A DNA stretch of 64,000 nt. It comes from Mastacembelus armatus (taxonomy: Eukaryota; Chordata; Actinopteri; Synbranchiformes; Mastacembelidae). How positions within the stretch are numbered: position 1 is the stretch's first letter; every line of letters begins with the position of its first letter. Below the pieces are notes generated by a model. That model saw nothing but the letters and a program-made list of their open reading frames with translations. It did no database searches and was not told the origin of the DNA. The DNA lies in assembly GCF_900324485.2 (NCBI RefSeq), contig NC_046654.1:11700562-11764561 (forward strand), given 5' to 3'. A program made the translations under genes and the position numbers. Shown here piece after piece: positions 35,801-49,800 of this stretch.

Positions 35801-38800
35801 CTTCCTGCAGAATGAGGACCCAGGGCGACGTGGTGACCGCAGTATCTACGACTATGTCCGGGGTAATTACCTGGATCCGCGCTCCTGCAAGGTGTCGTGG
35901 GACTGGAAAGAACCACAGGAAGTGGGGCAGACTATGAGTTTCAGAGTGCAGGTGATAATTGATTCCTAATGTGTGTTTAGTTTTCTTTTGGTCTGATTGA
36001 CTCTCTCAAAAATGCCTTATGCATACAGCCGTGTCAGTGGTATTTGTTTAGTAAAACTGTTTTCAGAATGAGAAATTACCTTGTGTGTACTTTGTGTGAA
36101 ATTACAATATTTTTGTACTCCTGCCTTCTCAGCTCTTCTATAAGAATGGCCAGCCTTTCCCAGCCCATCGGCCAGTGGGACTGAGGGTCAACATCACCCA
36201 CATTGAACTGGCTCTTGACATCCCTGTTACACAAGAGGTTCTGCAAGAACCAGAGTCCAATGTAGTCAAAGTGGCCTTTACTGTGCGCAAGGCTGGACGC
36301 TATGAAGTTGCTGTCAAGCTAGGTGGCCTCAATGTGGCCTACAGCCCTTATTACAAGATATTCCAGCCAGGTATAACTACTGTTTGTTTTTCCAAAGTAA
36401 CCCCAATCCATGTTTGCTGTGTGAATTTTTTATTTTGACAGGTTTGTGTTGCTGATTGTTTTTTTTTCTGCTCACCTCAGGTACAGTTGTTCCATCCAAA
36501 ACCAAGATAGCCTACCACTTCTCCACGCTGGTGCTAACAAATGGCCAGCAGCACACTTTGCAGATTGAGCCCAGGGACGAGTATGGAAACCCTACCAGTA
36601 ACTCCACATCTCTAACAGATGAAGCCAACTACAGCATCCATGTCCACTCTGTAAGGGAATAAACCCCTTTTTAACTCTGCATTATACTGTAATTTGTAAC
36701 TTATATCTTGACTATGACTTTTGTTGTACTTTTTTGCCTCCAGTTGTTGATCATGTTCTAGCAATAATTGCAGGAATTCTGTCCTGGGGTTTATGTGAGT
36801 TTTTCTCGTCTTCCAGCTGGGCACAGTGGATGATGACAGCTTAGAGGAGTACTACAGTAAGTCAGTCTCAGTCAACAAGCAGCAGTGCCAGGTTCTGCTG
36901 AGACTCATCCTGAAGAAGACAGGCTGTTTCAGGGCCCGCATCTCCTACAAGGATCAGCTGCTCAGCAACGGGGAGTTTGACATTATTGTTCTCAGTGGTG
37001 AGCAGCTTTTACATGATGCTAGTTCATCATAGTTGGCTTGTGTTTTTGAAGCTCAATGCTTACGTATTACATTCTCATTGCACACTGCAGAGAATGAGAA
37101 GGCCTGTGTGGAGAAGAATGTGTCAACTCCAGGCATAAGTATCTACTTTGAGGCATACCTTTACAGCAGTGGGAACTACAGCAGTTCCTCATGGCAGTTA
37201 CCAGCTTCCTCTTTGCTGGCTCCTCAGCGGAGGCCCTCCATGGGAGAAGAGGAAGACGAGCATGACTCTCCTGTGGAGGGACAACCTGAGAAGTTCAAGA
37301 AACCAAAAAAGGTCTACTGTTACATATCGCCAAAGGTAAGTGGCCAGCATACAGTGATTACTTTCAAGAAGTTTGATTTTGCTCCTTTAACTTTCGGGTT
37401 TGTTGATATTAATAAAATGAAAGATGTAGTATTTGTGTTAATGTTAGGTAGCATTGATTTTTCTTTTTTTTTTTTTTAAATTTCAAACAGCAACTATCCG
37501 TGAAGGAGTTCTACCTGAAAATTATTCCGTGGCGCCTTTTCACCTTTCGAGTATGTCCAGGAACTAAGGTAAGCAGAACTGTTGCCAAAAAAACACTGAT
37601 GAACCTGCCACTGTCATTTGGTTAGACAGCCTCACTGTAATCTTCTATCTTTTCAGTTTACCTACTATGGTCCTGACCCAGTCCATAAGTACCTAACTCT
37701 GGTGGTGGATGATGGTATACAACCTCCTGTGGAGCTCAGCTGCAAAGACAGAAACATCATGGCTGCCACTTTCATCCGATTTCTCCACAAGAACATCGGT
37801 TTGTTTGGGTCTAATGGGATTAATTTTACCTTGAGCTGCTTTGGTAATTCTGTCTTGTTTGAAGGCCTGTAACAGTAATTTGATATTACTGTCCACAGGC
37901 GGCTCCGAAACGTTCCAAGACAAGGTGAATTTCTTTCAACGTGAACTCAGGCACATCCACTCTAAGAGACCTCGCACCAAGACCTGCCTAAAAATCACTC
38001 GACACTCCATTCTTGATTCAGTGAGTCCCACTTTGCTGTATTATTACTCAGTTAAATGAAAAATACACATATAATCATAACAATCATCTCATCCTAGTGA
38101 TAATTTATCTGTCCCAGTCTCTGAAGGCTACGAGGAACTTCTCAGTATCGGACTGGAGTAAGAACTTTGAGGTTGTTTTCCTGGATGAGGAAGGTAAAGA
38201 AACCATCTGAATGTACCTGAAGAAGCTTGAGTGTTTGTTAAAGGTGCACTATGCAAAGAGGGAATGATTAACAGCATCTAGGGATTAAGATTACAGAATG
38301 CGTTCTGATTACCCCTCACAACCCACCCCACCCATTTTCAGATATGAGGGATGATATGGTGGCTGTCACTTTTAAAATAAAACACAATTTCCTGTCTACA
38401 GCCTGTGTTTGGTTTGTCCATTCTGGACTACTATAGAAACATGGCTGCTTTTGTGAAAGAATACAATACTGAAAATTTTATACATTCCTGTTGTTGCAGC
38501 AAGCACTTACCTCAAAACCAAAATGGTCTTTTAAAAGGACTTTCTGATCAAAGTTATATACACTAATTCATTAAGGCAACACATTGAAAAAACCTTTGAC
38601 ATTCGTCTGCAGCTCTGGACTGGGGAGGGCCTCGCCGGGAGTGGTTTGAACTGATTTGTAAGACGCTTTTTGACACCTCCAATCAGTTTTTCACCCGCTT
38701 CAGCGACAACAACCAGGGTCTTGTAAGTTAAGTTAGTCTTTCTAACCACTTACGGATGCTTAGTGTCCCTTAAACTACATAGAGGTTAAAAAGTTAACAG

Positions 38801-41144
38801 TGCCATCGTCTTCATTTTTCAGGTGCACCCAAATGCTGACCGGCCACCCCACCTGCGTCTAAAGATGTATGAGTTTGCAGGTCGTGTAGTAGGCAAGTGC
38901 CTGTATGAATCTGCTCTGGGTGGGGCATACAAACAACTGGTCCGTGCTCGCTTTACACGCTCCTTCTTGGCACAGATCATTGGCCTTAGGATGAATTATA
39001 AGGTATGAAGTGCAGCCTATTCCCACACAAAGATGTTTTCCTTGGAAAGTTTTTTTTTTTTTTCATTGTTTGCCTTCTGATGTCAGATGGTCTGTCTCAT
39101 TACTTTAACATTTCTAACTGAGCCAAGACTCCTGATTTGTTTTTTTGGCATTATTTATTTTACTAGCTAGTGGTTTTTACCATTTACCTAGCTTCCCAAG
39201 CTCTCAAAGATGAGAGCTGAAGCTGACTCGATCATATTTTTATCCTTCCATCGAGAAGATGAAATACCACGTTTATTTAAAAAAATTTATTATCCTGTTT
39301 TTTTTCCACATGCAGTATTTTGAGACAGATGACCAGGAGTTCTACAAAACTAAAGTGTGCTTCATCCTAAACAATGACGTGAGTGAGATGGACCTGGTGT
39401 TTGCCGAGGAGAAGTACAGCAAGTCAGGACAGCTGGAGAAGGTGAGGCAACCTCCCCTTTTAGCCCTGATGTAATTTTATAGGAGAGAGGTGCAGCAAAC
39501 CAAACAAAAGAAACCATATTGCTGGTTTGGCAAGCGCCTCGAAGAGGAGTGGTAAGTTTACATAAGGTGGACAAGTGGAGTTTGGCATCTGGCTTTTTTT
39601 TTTTTTTTTTAAGATACATATGTTACTGCTTTGCACAGTTTTGTTTTTTACTTTTAAATGAGTTGCCCAGATATTTATTTTGCCATACACTGAACTCTCA
39701 CATATTCAAATAATGTCTTTTGTCTAGACTTTGCTAACCATTAATATACAGGCCACACAGCTAAAGATTTTCAAACAGTTTTTCTATCCTGCCACATGTT
39801 CTGCTGCAGGTGGTGGAGCTAATATCAGGGGGAGCTCAGATCGCTGTTACCAATGAAAACAAAATGCATTATCTTAACCTGCTGGCGCAGTACAGGCTGG
39901 CCAGTCAGGTGAGAGATGAGGTGGAACACTTCCTGAAAGGTAATGGAACTGGCACAGCTGCAGTCTGCCTTTTTTTTTTTTTTCTCTCTCTCATTTTTCT
40001 TATGTGAAATCTCCAATAATGTGCATGTAATTAGTGTAATTCCCTGATCAATTGCAGGTTTGAATGAACTGGTTCCAGAAAACCTGCTAGCCATATTTGA
40101 TGAGAATGAGTTAGAGGTATGTGTGATGTGTATAATAAAATCCTGTTGATCCTAACATCGCCACCAGGCAGTTATAATGTTTGCCTTTTCATCTCCTCAG
40201 CTCTTGATGTGCGGCACCGGTGATATTAATGTACAAGACTTCAAAGCTCACGCTGTGATTGTCGGAGGATCGTGGCACTTCAGAGAAAAGGTATGTCATG
40301 GAAATTCTCCCTGTCTGTTTTTTTCCCAAGGGCACTGATGAGTGTGACGCTTTTGTGTTGTCACAGGTGATGAAGTGGTTCTGGGCCGTGGTGTCCAGCT
40401 TCATGCAGGAGGAGCTGGCTCGTCTGCTGCAGTTCACCACCGGCTCCTCTCAGCTACCCCCTGGGGGATTCAACACTCTTTGCCCCTCCTTCCAGATCAT
40501 CGCCGCCCCCACACACAGCACCTTGCCCACTGCACACACCTGGTGAGTAAACCACAGGCAAGGATAAGGTTGGTGTTGTATTCCATTTTTTCTATATCTA
40601 CTGTACTGTCTGCAGATGCCATGAAATGACCAAAACAAACTGCATGTTAGTCTTTCTCAGTACTTTTTAACTTGTCTGTCAGCTCCAAGCTGATTCAGCT
40701 TATTGAAGCTCTATGCTGATATCATTTAATTTAAAAAAAAAAAAAAAGGAGTAAATTGTGCATTTCTGCATTTCTTGTGGATGAAATACATATTTGGGGT
40801 ACCAGCTGCATATTTACAACAGCAGGATGGTCGATGTGGCATTAACTCAAAATCAATGTGTGCATTTATGACGATTGAATACAATGGCACTCTGTGCAGA
40901 GTATGGCTAATTAATGTGTTTTGAATAGTTTTTGGACAACAGTGGAGCTCTGTGGCACAAAGCAATATGCTCCATCATGCTAGGAAATACTTTTATCAGT
41001 ATTTAGACATTAGCCACTCTCTGTGGTTCTCTTCCGTCTAGTTTTAACCAGCTGTGCCTCCCTACCTACGACTCCTACGAGGAGCTGCACAAAATGCTGA
41101 AGCTGGCCATCAGTGAGGGCAGTGAGGGGTTCGGCATGCTCTGA
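32856..41144 (+). CDS. arel1: Apoptosis-resistant E3 ubiquitin ligase 1 (HECT), with an N-terminal extension
   Basis: Twenty-one coding exons: 32856-33003, 33431-33599, 34697-34917, 35392-35463, 35725-35951, 36133-36370, 36481-36650, 36817-36997, 37091-37335, 37491-37568, 37657-37798, 37899-38020, 38118-38193, 38613-38722, 38823-39002, 39316-39441, 39810-39939, 40058-40116, 40201-40290, 40367-40542, 41042-41144; 3063 bp, 1020 aa. From Met199 ([15 protein letters not shown]) on it matches human AREL1 (KIAA0317, 823 aa) throughout. Parts: membrane segments at about 4-20, 181-197 and 200-222; filamin-type Ig repeat at about 285-360 ([19 protein letters not shown]); HECT domain at about 681-1020 with the thioester Cys987 in [24 protein letters not shown]1 ubiquitinates the IAP antagonists SMAC, HTRA2 and ARTS and so restrains apoptosis. 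Residues 1-198 look like two degenerate SAM-type helical segments. Confidence 0.94.
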
Positions 41145-42070
41145 CTCTGCCATCACTGGCTCTGTGGGAAGAGACGTAAACTGCCCACTCCAGTGAACTG
41201 ATCCCTGCATTCATCTGCTTTTAATAGTCGGGCTTCTTGTCAAAGAATCACCCAGGCTCCCTATAAATACTCTCTCAGGATGAGAGGGCATTACAGGACT
41301 CTTAGGAGGCTGAATTGGAATCAGGACTTGATCGTGTGAACTGGAGTGCTTCTGTATGTATATATAATATTTTGCTTTTGTAAAAAAGAAAAAAAAAGAC
41401 ACTACAGATTGCTGAAAAAGATGAGGTTTTGGCTAATTTTATTTCTTAATGCTAAAAGTTTGCGTAGTTTTGTATGTTTGAAAGACAAATGATACTAGAG
41501 CAAAGGCCTTGAGTATTACTGTATAACTGCTTCTTTTGCATTTTGCAAACTGAGGAACACTTAAGTGCAACAGCAGCCTCCATGTGATGTGGTTGATGTG
41601 TGCATCTACAGCACTTTGGCCTTAATCGATCAGGGACTGATGTGTGTATGTAAATATATAATATCACTCTTTTATTTCAATACTTGTACATATTAGTGTC
41701 TATACGTAGGTTTTCACCTTGTTCATTTTTGATTTGACGTCTAGGCAGAAGGAATATCTTCGTTTCTGCAGAGTTGATGGGTTGATGTGAGACTTTATAT
41801 AATTTCTATACACTTTGTTTTCTGTCAGAGATGATTGAGTTTTAAAAGATGCCAAGCAATTTCTGTTGTTTATACATGTTTTTAACTTATTGTCTTGAAA
41901 AACTATTTGTGTAGACCCATACTGTTGAAACTGTGTTTGTCTGGAGCAGGAAATGTTTTTGTTATGTTTTATAATCTGCCTTATCCATGCCCTTTGCCTC
42001 TGATTGTATCCAGCGAGGTGCGTAGTTGAAACATAGTCAACAATAATAAATAGTTATATAATGACATTTT
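41145..42070 (+). other. arel1: 3' untranslated region of arel1 (minimum extent)
   Basis: The first clear AATAAA after the stop is at 42045-42050. AT-rich sequence with long A- and T-runs continues to about 43400, including ATTAAA near 43370, so a longer transcript end is possible. Confidence 0.5.
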
Positions 42071-45000
42071 TACTATGTGTTAGTTGGATGATGGGGAGAG
42101 CCCATATATAGCAAACATTTTGTTATATATGCTGTATGCTTTTTATTTTTCTCAATCACAGCCTTTTATGGGTTTACCTCAGAATCTCTTATGCCACCTA
42201 TGCATCCTCTGACACAGGTGTGGATGTGTTCATGTACATGTTCTGGAAAAGCATACACATACCGTTTGTTCATAGTTTGCCTCCTTCCAACTGTGACTAT
42301 ATAACTTTAGCCATGTTATCCCCTGTCATTAGTACTAAGGCATTACATATTTTGAGATTTATGCCCTGTTTTTCTTTTCTATTATTGTAAAACTATTTAT
42401 TTAATGCTGTTAGTGTTGTCAATACCTTGAGCCAAGTGGGTTGTTTTTCTTGGTTTTGTGTTCTGTTTGTAATTGAATAGCAATTCCTTTGCTGTTCCAC
42501 AGTTTACATGTTCATCATCCGTTTTGTTATGGTGTGTACTGCCAGTCGGTCTTTAGAGCTTTTAGGTAAAAATCATGTTTAGACTCAAAAAAAAAAAAAA
42601 AAACAAAAAAAAAGGATAATTCTTCTCAGTAGTATTTTGATTTGAGTATCTTCACGTTCCCCACAGAGCACTGAGCTCCAAGCAGCTCCATTCCTCACGC
42701 TATACTCACCGTATAAAGGTTTCACTCAGCTGCTGAGGTTAAACTTGTTTGAATGGCAAAGATGTTACAGTTTGACTGCTGGTGTTAATTGCTGTGGCTT
42801 GCGATTAAATTGCATTGACTCTTAAGAGCCAACACTGGGATTTCTTCAGCATTTGCTTGTCGCCTTAGCTGACCTTTTACAGCGCTAAGAGGTTCACAAG
42901 AGGGTTTATGGATTTGGGTTTGGGTTGTGCAATGCTGACGTGATGTAATGAGGAGAACAGTGAAAATGTTTGAAAGTAAGGGTGTGTTTTCATCACCAAT
43001 ACCGATGGCTGATATATTTATCTGAAGCTAAAGTAGTTTAAACATCACTTATGTTGAAGTTCCATTAGATGACATGTTCTTTATAAACAAATATGAAGGA
43101 GGTCTGTCTTGTAGTTTTGTTCTTATTCAATGTTTTGTTTCACAAACGACGACTACATTGTTTTATGTTTGGATGGTTTCTGGGTTAAATGCGAGTGTGA
43201 CGTTTAACTATGTAGATATTTTCAGATATTTGCCTCTGAGTTTGATGCTGGGGTATTTTGTTTTCCCCTGTTTTTTTTTTTTGTTTTGTTTTGTTTTTTT
43301 TTTTAATGGCAAGTCTCTGCTGATGAATGTTTGAGATTTTTTGCCCTGCAGATCTTTTGTTAATGGGAATTAAAAAAAAAATGGACAAAATTCTAATCAC
43401 CTTATCTCACTTCTGTGCATCATACTGTATTTAGATGTGTTTTGGATTTGGAGATGTTCTGTAGTTGAGACTAAAAGCGTATCTAACATAATGTAGATTA
43501 GGATAATATTTTTTTTAGTTGAGGTAAAGAGCCGAAGGTTCTATTCTCTTAACACAGATTGACAAGAATCTTATCAATAAGCACAAAAACGCATAAAAAA
43601 TTACGTGTAAAGTTCGGTTTCCTGCTTCTGCAGGTCGAGATAATTGTGGCGTTTGTTGTAATGAAGGCAACACTTTTAAGTTGAATGATTTTTTCAAACC
43701 ATATGAATATACATAAAACTCTGTGGGACACCCATTTAATTTCTTGGCCAGCAGAGTTTATGTGTTGGACACAAGGGGGCAGTGGCTCTTCATGTGACAC
43801 TAGGAGAAGATAGAAACTTTTCCTGCTGTCATCCCGCAGGACAGCTTAGCAGCAGTAAATGATCAGGGGCTTTCCTGTCTTCAGTCAACCCTCCACACTT
43901 TAAATCTTCAACACAGATAGCAGGCCAGATTGAATCCATTCCACTACAGACATTTCTCATTTCTCCCACACACATTCAATGCATACCTCATGAATGAATG
44001 AATGAAAACAAACAAAGCTCATTCAAACCTGCTGGTTTCACATCAGCTAATGAAATCAATCATTTGTGAGCTCTGCTGTGTATGAAACGTGATAATAACT
44101 AACTGCTCAAAGGGCAATTTAAAACCCATATGAAGATGGTGGCATAACTGGCAACCAAGATGTGACACTCATCCACAGCTGAAGTTCCTTCCTCAGGCTG
44201 TCTGACTAATTGACCCTAACGTAAAAATTCACTTTTATTTGCTTTTCTTCAGCGCTGTGGACACACCGACCGCATGACCGTCCACACTGCACCCACATGT
44301 TCCAAGCATGTGTCCTCACACTGTGGTCTGAACAGTATCAGGAGCAGGCAGAAAGGCATCTTGAAGTACTTGGAGGCAGGAGTCCAGTTATTTGGTCTTG
44401 GCATGCACCTGTGGATTTGCATAATGGTCTCTCTCAAATTTCCCCCAGGAATGCTTGCTAAAGAGGGACCACAAATCAGAAAGTCATCCTCTGGCGCTCA
44501 CTAAGAATAATGTACCATGTTGGAATGGTTCTCTATCCCCAGAGAAGCTGTGAGACATTGCTCAGTGACAATGCTGTGCATTTTTGTAAATTCATCTGAT
44601 GATACTAATTCCCTGAGAAAAACATGTTTCTCGCACAAATTTTCCGTGTACTGTTACATAAACATCTCCAGACCTGAATGCAGTTTGGTTTTAGAGTTCA
44701 GGGTTGCCAAGTTCCCGGGGCAGTCAATTTACGGGTGGTTCTCTCCAAAGAATTTTCATGATCGAAGCTGCAGTACCTCATTTCCCATCTCTGAGTCAGA
44801 CACCCTGCCTCTGAGGAATTGGCCATCAGTTTCTCTTATCAAATATAATTGTCCACAAACAGTGATCTTCACGGGGCAGAGAACACAAATGTGGCATGTC
44901 TTAAGTAACTTTCAAACTTGAGTGCTCTCCCTCTTTTCTGCTAAACAGCTGCAGGGATTTCTGCTTCCGATTCCAAAGTCAAAGTCCTCATTACCTGATT

Positions 45001-46040
45001 GGACACCACTGATTATCTGCCAACTCAATTGGCTACAGGTATTCATCATCTGCAGCGACTGCTGTCCAGGAAGTTTACTCTTCACTGTCTGATGTGCTGA
45101 CTTCATGTTACTTTCAAAAGCTCCCTCAGGCCTCAGACCAAAATAGTGGTAAACATCAGGTTTCTTTGTGTGAGCATGGAATGTCCTCCCCCAGAACAAG
45201 CACAGGAAGACTGGTCTCCTTCCTTCCACAATGGCTGACCACTTAAATGACTTTGACTGTTTCGCATTTTGGAGGTAATCTCTGCTTCAGCTGTGTCTTC
45301 TGCAGTTTTAACTGACTCCCTTTATGACTGGTGACAGTGTGGTTCTGCAGATGACAAAGAGGATTATGGGAAAAAATGTTCGGGAAAAATGTGCGTTACG
45401 GTGATGACAACGGTCTGGCAACTATGTACAACAGTGGAATGTATAGATGGGATAAGGTTGCTGATTAAAGAGGTTTTTCCTCTCATGTCTTGATATTTCA
45501 CAGATTGTCTGATGCTCCTATCAATCCTCTGTGATTTAAACACTCAGGCCTGGATCTCAGCATGGATACCGAACTGAAGAACATATCCAAGGCAGCCAGA
45601 CATAGATGAAAAAGTCTCATTAAAATGCATTCTTCTATCAGAAACAGGACCGGCAACACGTTTTGTTTTGAAAATGACAGTACCGTCCAGCTGAAGTCAG
45701 AGATGAGCAGAAGTTCGCAGCCACAGGTGGTCTTGAAAAACTGCTAGTGTGTAGATTAAGCGTCCCCCAGCAGATGGCTGTCTATGTTATATATGATTTT
45801 GGGGGGTGAGACTATTGATTCATGAAGTTAGTTGTCCTCATGGGATGTACAACTGTATTATATTCAGCATGTCTGGAAACATTTCAGTCTGTAATGTAGA
45901 CTGTTTGACAAAGACCTCTATGCTGTTCTACTCTTATGATCAGCACAGCCATTACCATATCAGGTATGAATAGGCTGTGAAGTGAGATTTACCCCGTCCG
46001 TCTGTCTCTGTGTACAGTTTTAGTACAACAAACAATAAGA
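42071..46040. other. Intergenic sequence after arel1
   Basis: No supported gene. Short ORFs (for example 43074-43334 and 44517-44921) lack family resemblance, splice context or codon bias. A CTCF-like word lies at 43769-43785. The rest is unremarkable unique-looking sequence with A/T homopolymers. Confidence 0.6.
43769..43785 (+). promoter_or_regulatory. CTCF-like motif
   Basis: ACACAAGGGGGCAGTGG resembles the core CTCF motif (CCACnAGGGGGCAG), about 2.6 kb past the arel1 stop. A similar word, CCACTTGAGGGCAGCC, lies in arel1 intron 2 at 33792-33807. Such words also occur inside fish repeats, so confidence is low. Confidence 0.3.
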
Positions 46041-46806
46041 GCTCTAGAGATGGCATTGTCATGTCTGTCAGTGTCTTTGGTCCAGACTAAAATATCTCAA
46101 CAGCTATTGGATGGCTTCCTATGAGATCTTGTACATACATTTGTTTTTTTCTGATTAAAAATTGCTGCTGAACTTGGTGATTCCCTGGCTTTTCATCTAG
46201 TGACACAGCCAGACTGATGTTTTGTTTTAAGTGAAATGTCTTGACACCTGTTGGACTGATTGCCATGAAAGTTGGGACAAGTCTTTCTGGTGTCCTGAGT
46301 CCGATCAGTTTGGGGATCTGGTGACTGTTTGTGCTGCAGCCAGCAGGTCAGAGTTTTGACTGGAATCCTCTGAAATATCTAAGCATCTACTCTGAAATGG
46401 CACTACATTTTTTACAGATGTTCATATTTACCAGAGGGGGGTTATAATTACCTCTGTGTTCTCCTGACATTTCCTCTTCCTTTTCCTCTTCCTCTTGTAT
46501 TACATATTACATTACATGGATTGCCATAAAATTACTGTAGGTATAGACCTCCATGATGCTCTCATTATAAAACACAAAAAAATTAATTTTAAAATGTATC
46601 CAGTTCACAATATCCTCCAAAACTAATAGCATTTTTATTGGTGTGTGATGTATTTTAGTGCTGTTTATCAGATGTTAACACATTTAATCTTATAAATGTT
46701 GAATATATTCTGTATGTCTGCAGGCTGATGAGAGCATCTAGGCCAGTGCACTGCTGTGCTGTGGTACAGCCTTACAGAGCCGCTAGCATGGCGGCAGGCT
46801 TTAAGC
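46041..46806. repeat. Teleost dispersed repeat with internal half-repeats
   Basis: The block contains phrases I know from a widespread fish interspersed repeat: TTTGGTCCAGACTAAAATAT, CTCAACAGCTATTGGATGGC, TGGACTGATTGCCATGAAAG, and at the far end ACAGCCTTACAGAGCCGCTA followed by GCATGGC. The unit 'AAATATCTCAACAGCTATTGG' type sequence recurs in altered form at about 46093, 46236 and 46372, so the element has an internal tandem structure. No coding region is present. The middle (46430-46680) is diverged or replaced. Family name unknown; it is likely a non-autonomous element. Confidence 0.65.
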
Positions 46807-49800
46807 GTTGTCTGATGGTCTACTCATAAACCTCATTATTTGAAATAGTCCCTGTAACTGTACGTGCATGTAAAACGCTTCATACCAGGCTGAAGGACGG
46901 GCAGTTTACAACGTGTTCTTCCACATGATGAAAAGCTGCATAGCTCTGGCTTAGGGTCACAGGGTCAGCATCAAAGTCGCTGCCATAAATCTTGACTCCC
47001 ACAGCTATGTGGATAGAAAAACAAGCAAGACTTGATGCTTGCCACCCTGAGGGTCTTGAAATGTGCCAAAATCTGGTTGGCACTGGTCAGTAATGAGCCT
47101 GGTTTTGGCCTTCTTTCCAACCGCAGTCACTGCAAGCCAGTAAAAAGCTCCAGCCTACTGGGCTGATTCTGAGCGCTGTAACTCGTCACCAGACCAGACC
47201 CAGTGCAGACATCATATTTGGCCATAGATCTACATGGACTGAGCCAGGATGCTGCGTTCGTGGCACCAAGTCTTTAGTGTTGCTAATTCGTAAATTATAA
47301 TAATAATCTTATGCTCTGAATTGTAATTATTAACAGCGAGTATTGCTGTAAACAGAAACATAGAATATATGAAGATAAATTAAAAATACTTTCTGTGTGT
47401 ATTAGATCTCAAAAGTTGCTGGACCTAGAGTCTCCCAAAGCACATCACCACAATACCTAAGGCACAGTTTTTGTGACTGAACCCCTTTGCTGGCCAAAGG
47501 TTTGGGCCACACCACAATGTGGTCATTCTACAGATTTTAATCGTCTTTTACGTTAAACGCCATCATAGAGTTTGTCAGATAGGAATTCATTAAATGACTC
47601 TTTTTCCCAGTTAGAGGATGAGTTTGTAATAGGTTTCCTCTGACCACAACCATGCAACCACAACAATATTGGCCACATCTGGCCAACAAATGTGCCATCC
47701 CTTTTTTTGTGTTCAAATCAGCAATGGCTTATAGTGTTTACAGCATAGAGCAACACATCACCTTCACCTTTACAAAGCTCTGGCAAGAAAAAATATTTGA
47801 ATGGAGAATAAAAGCCAGGATGCCAAATAATGATTTTGCATTTACATGTGTTTAGCTTGGCTCAGGGATGCTACCCTGCCACCGCACATCACACTACTTG
47901 ATGTTGAATTTACAGAGGGAATCTGCCAGGACCCAGTGAGTTAGAGATGTAGGTGAATAAAAAGTGAGGTACAGCACACCTGCTGGAAACTGCTGATTTG
48001 AGGGGAAGCGTGTTCCCGTGCGCTGCTGTGATCTCTGCCAAATCATCCTGAAAAGAGGTGTAGGGGACCACCCCGGTGAGAGGGGAACAGGGAGAGGCTC
48101 TGTTCGGACTGACAGAAAGATTGACTGCATCCTCCTTCAGCTGCTGCTCCTAAAGCGTGCCCAGCTCTCTGTTTAGATAATGGCGGTCTGTCGCCTAAAC
48201 CCTTTGAAAAAGATGCTGCCTTATTTCATGTAGCAGATTTACGTGACTCTTCTTCATTGTTGCATGTTAAAGTTGGATTCAGCCCATGTAATCATGGGGA
48301 ATGAGCTATACATCATGATATATAGAGATGTTTAAGGAATACTGCAGGTCCCCCTTCTCATAAAGTTATCAGCTTCCTAGTGCAAGCCAACTCAAAGAGG
48401 ATATGATATAACTCATCCAGGCTGCTCTCTGCTTTCTGTGTTAGCACTGAGGGTCATGGCAGGAGTCCCTTCCTGTTTGAGGGTGTCAGCCACCAGCAGA
48501 ATGATGAGGATACCATCCAGGACCCTGTGGGGAGGACGTGAGAGAGAGGCCATGGATATGGCAACTAGTGTTTGCTTTGCTCTGGGTGTGAGCTATGCAA
48601 GGATCCGCTTGTAAATTTCTCTTTTATTGTGACTGGTTGAAACAGGGCTCATCAGACCAGCCCCCCGTCGGGGGTCACCACACTGTTGCATCAAGAATAT
48701 CAGGGAGAAACATGTAAACACATCTGTTTTTAACTTTTAAAGACCCTTTGTTCCACACTTACTTTCTGAGCACATGACTTCTTCACACATTTGTTTATAT
48801 GATCTTTCTCTTAGAGTCATTTGTGTTTTCCTGCAGTCTTTTTGAGCAGTCACTGAAAGATTAGAGTCATATGGCGCTGACAAAACAAATAGTACATTTA
48901 TGCTTTACAGTTTGCATGAGACACATCAAAGTAAAATGAGCTGAATAGAACAGAGTTGGTTGCCGTGACAGGGCGGCATGAGGTCAGTGCGAGAACATGT
49001 ATGTTCCTTTTCTGCGCTGATAGACAGAGTGACAAGCTCTGGTAGGCTCTGATTTGTTTGTTTCCTTTGGACAGAGCTGAGGAACAGGGGAACAAACCCA
49101 CCAGTGACACTGTGAGCTGTGAAATCTTGTGATTGTATTCTCTGTATTCATTGTATCTTCTGCCTCTACACCGTCATCGCAGTCAATCAGATCGACTGTT
49201 AGGACGTTGCAGTCATGATAAAAGAGAAATCAACAAGCGGATCCTTGCATTAGACCAGCCCTCCAGATCAACAGCATCATTTCAAAGCCCTTTGCATAAC
49301 AGGCCAGCTGCTCCACAAGGACGTGCAAATTTCATAAGATGCCCAACATTGTCCGTGGATTGTGGTTGAGATATTTTCCATCCACTGGATTAATCTGTGA
49401 TGTCGTTACAGTAATTGGGGAATGCAACAACAAGATTTTTGCGGCAAAGCAAACATTACATCAGCAAAGAATTTTGCCCAAAAAATTTCATGGAAATAAA
49501 CATAAAAATGAATCTGCACTTCAGTATGTTAACACTTCTGAGTCACTATTCACAATCATCCTGTGTTTATTACCAAGTGAATATGAATAATTTTCTTTTT
49601 CTTTTTTTTTTTGTCTCTTGCTAAGTATTAAAATGACAAATTACAGCCAGTTATGTAACAAAAGGAGTTCCTGGGTGTTTGCGACAAGGAGATTGAGCTA
49701 TTTTCTGTTTAGGGTCGTGATTAACAGCCCCCAGGTTGCCTCCAGATGTGGCTTGGCCCGAGACACACACTGAGTAAATTTCTGATTAATTCACCAATAA

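Noticed and set aside
44517-45229. Two 105-134 codon frames near 44.5-45.2 kb as possible genes
   Set aside because: No recognisable domain, opposite strands and slightly overlapping, no supporting splice or poly(A) signals.
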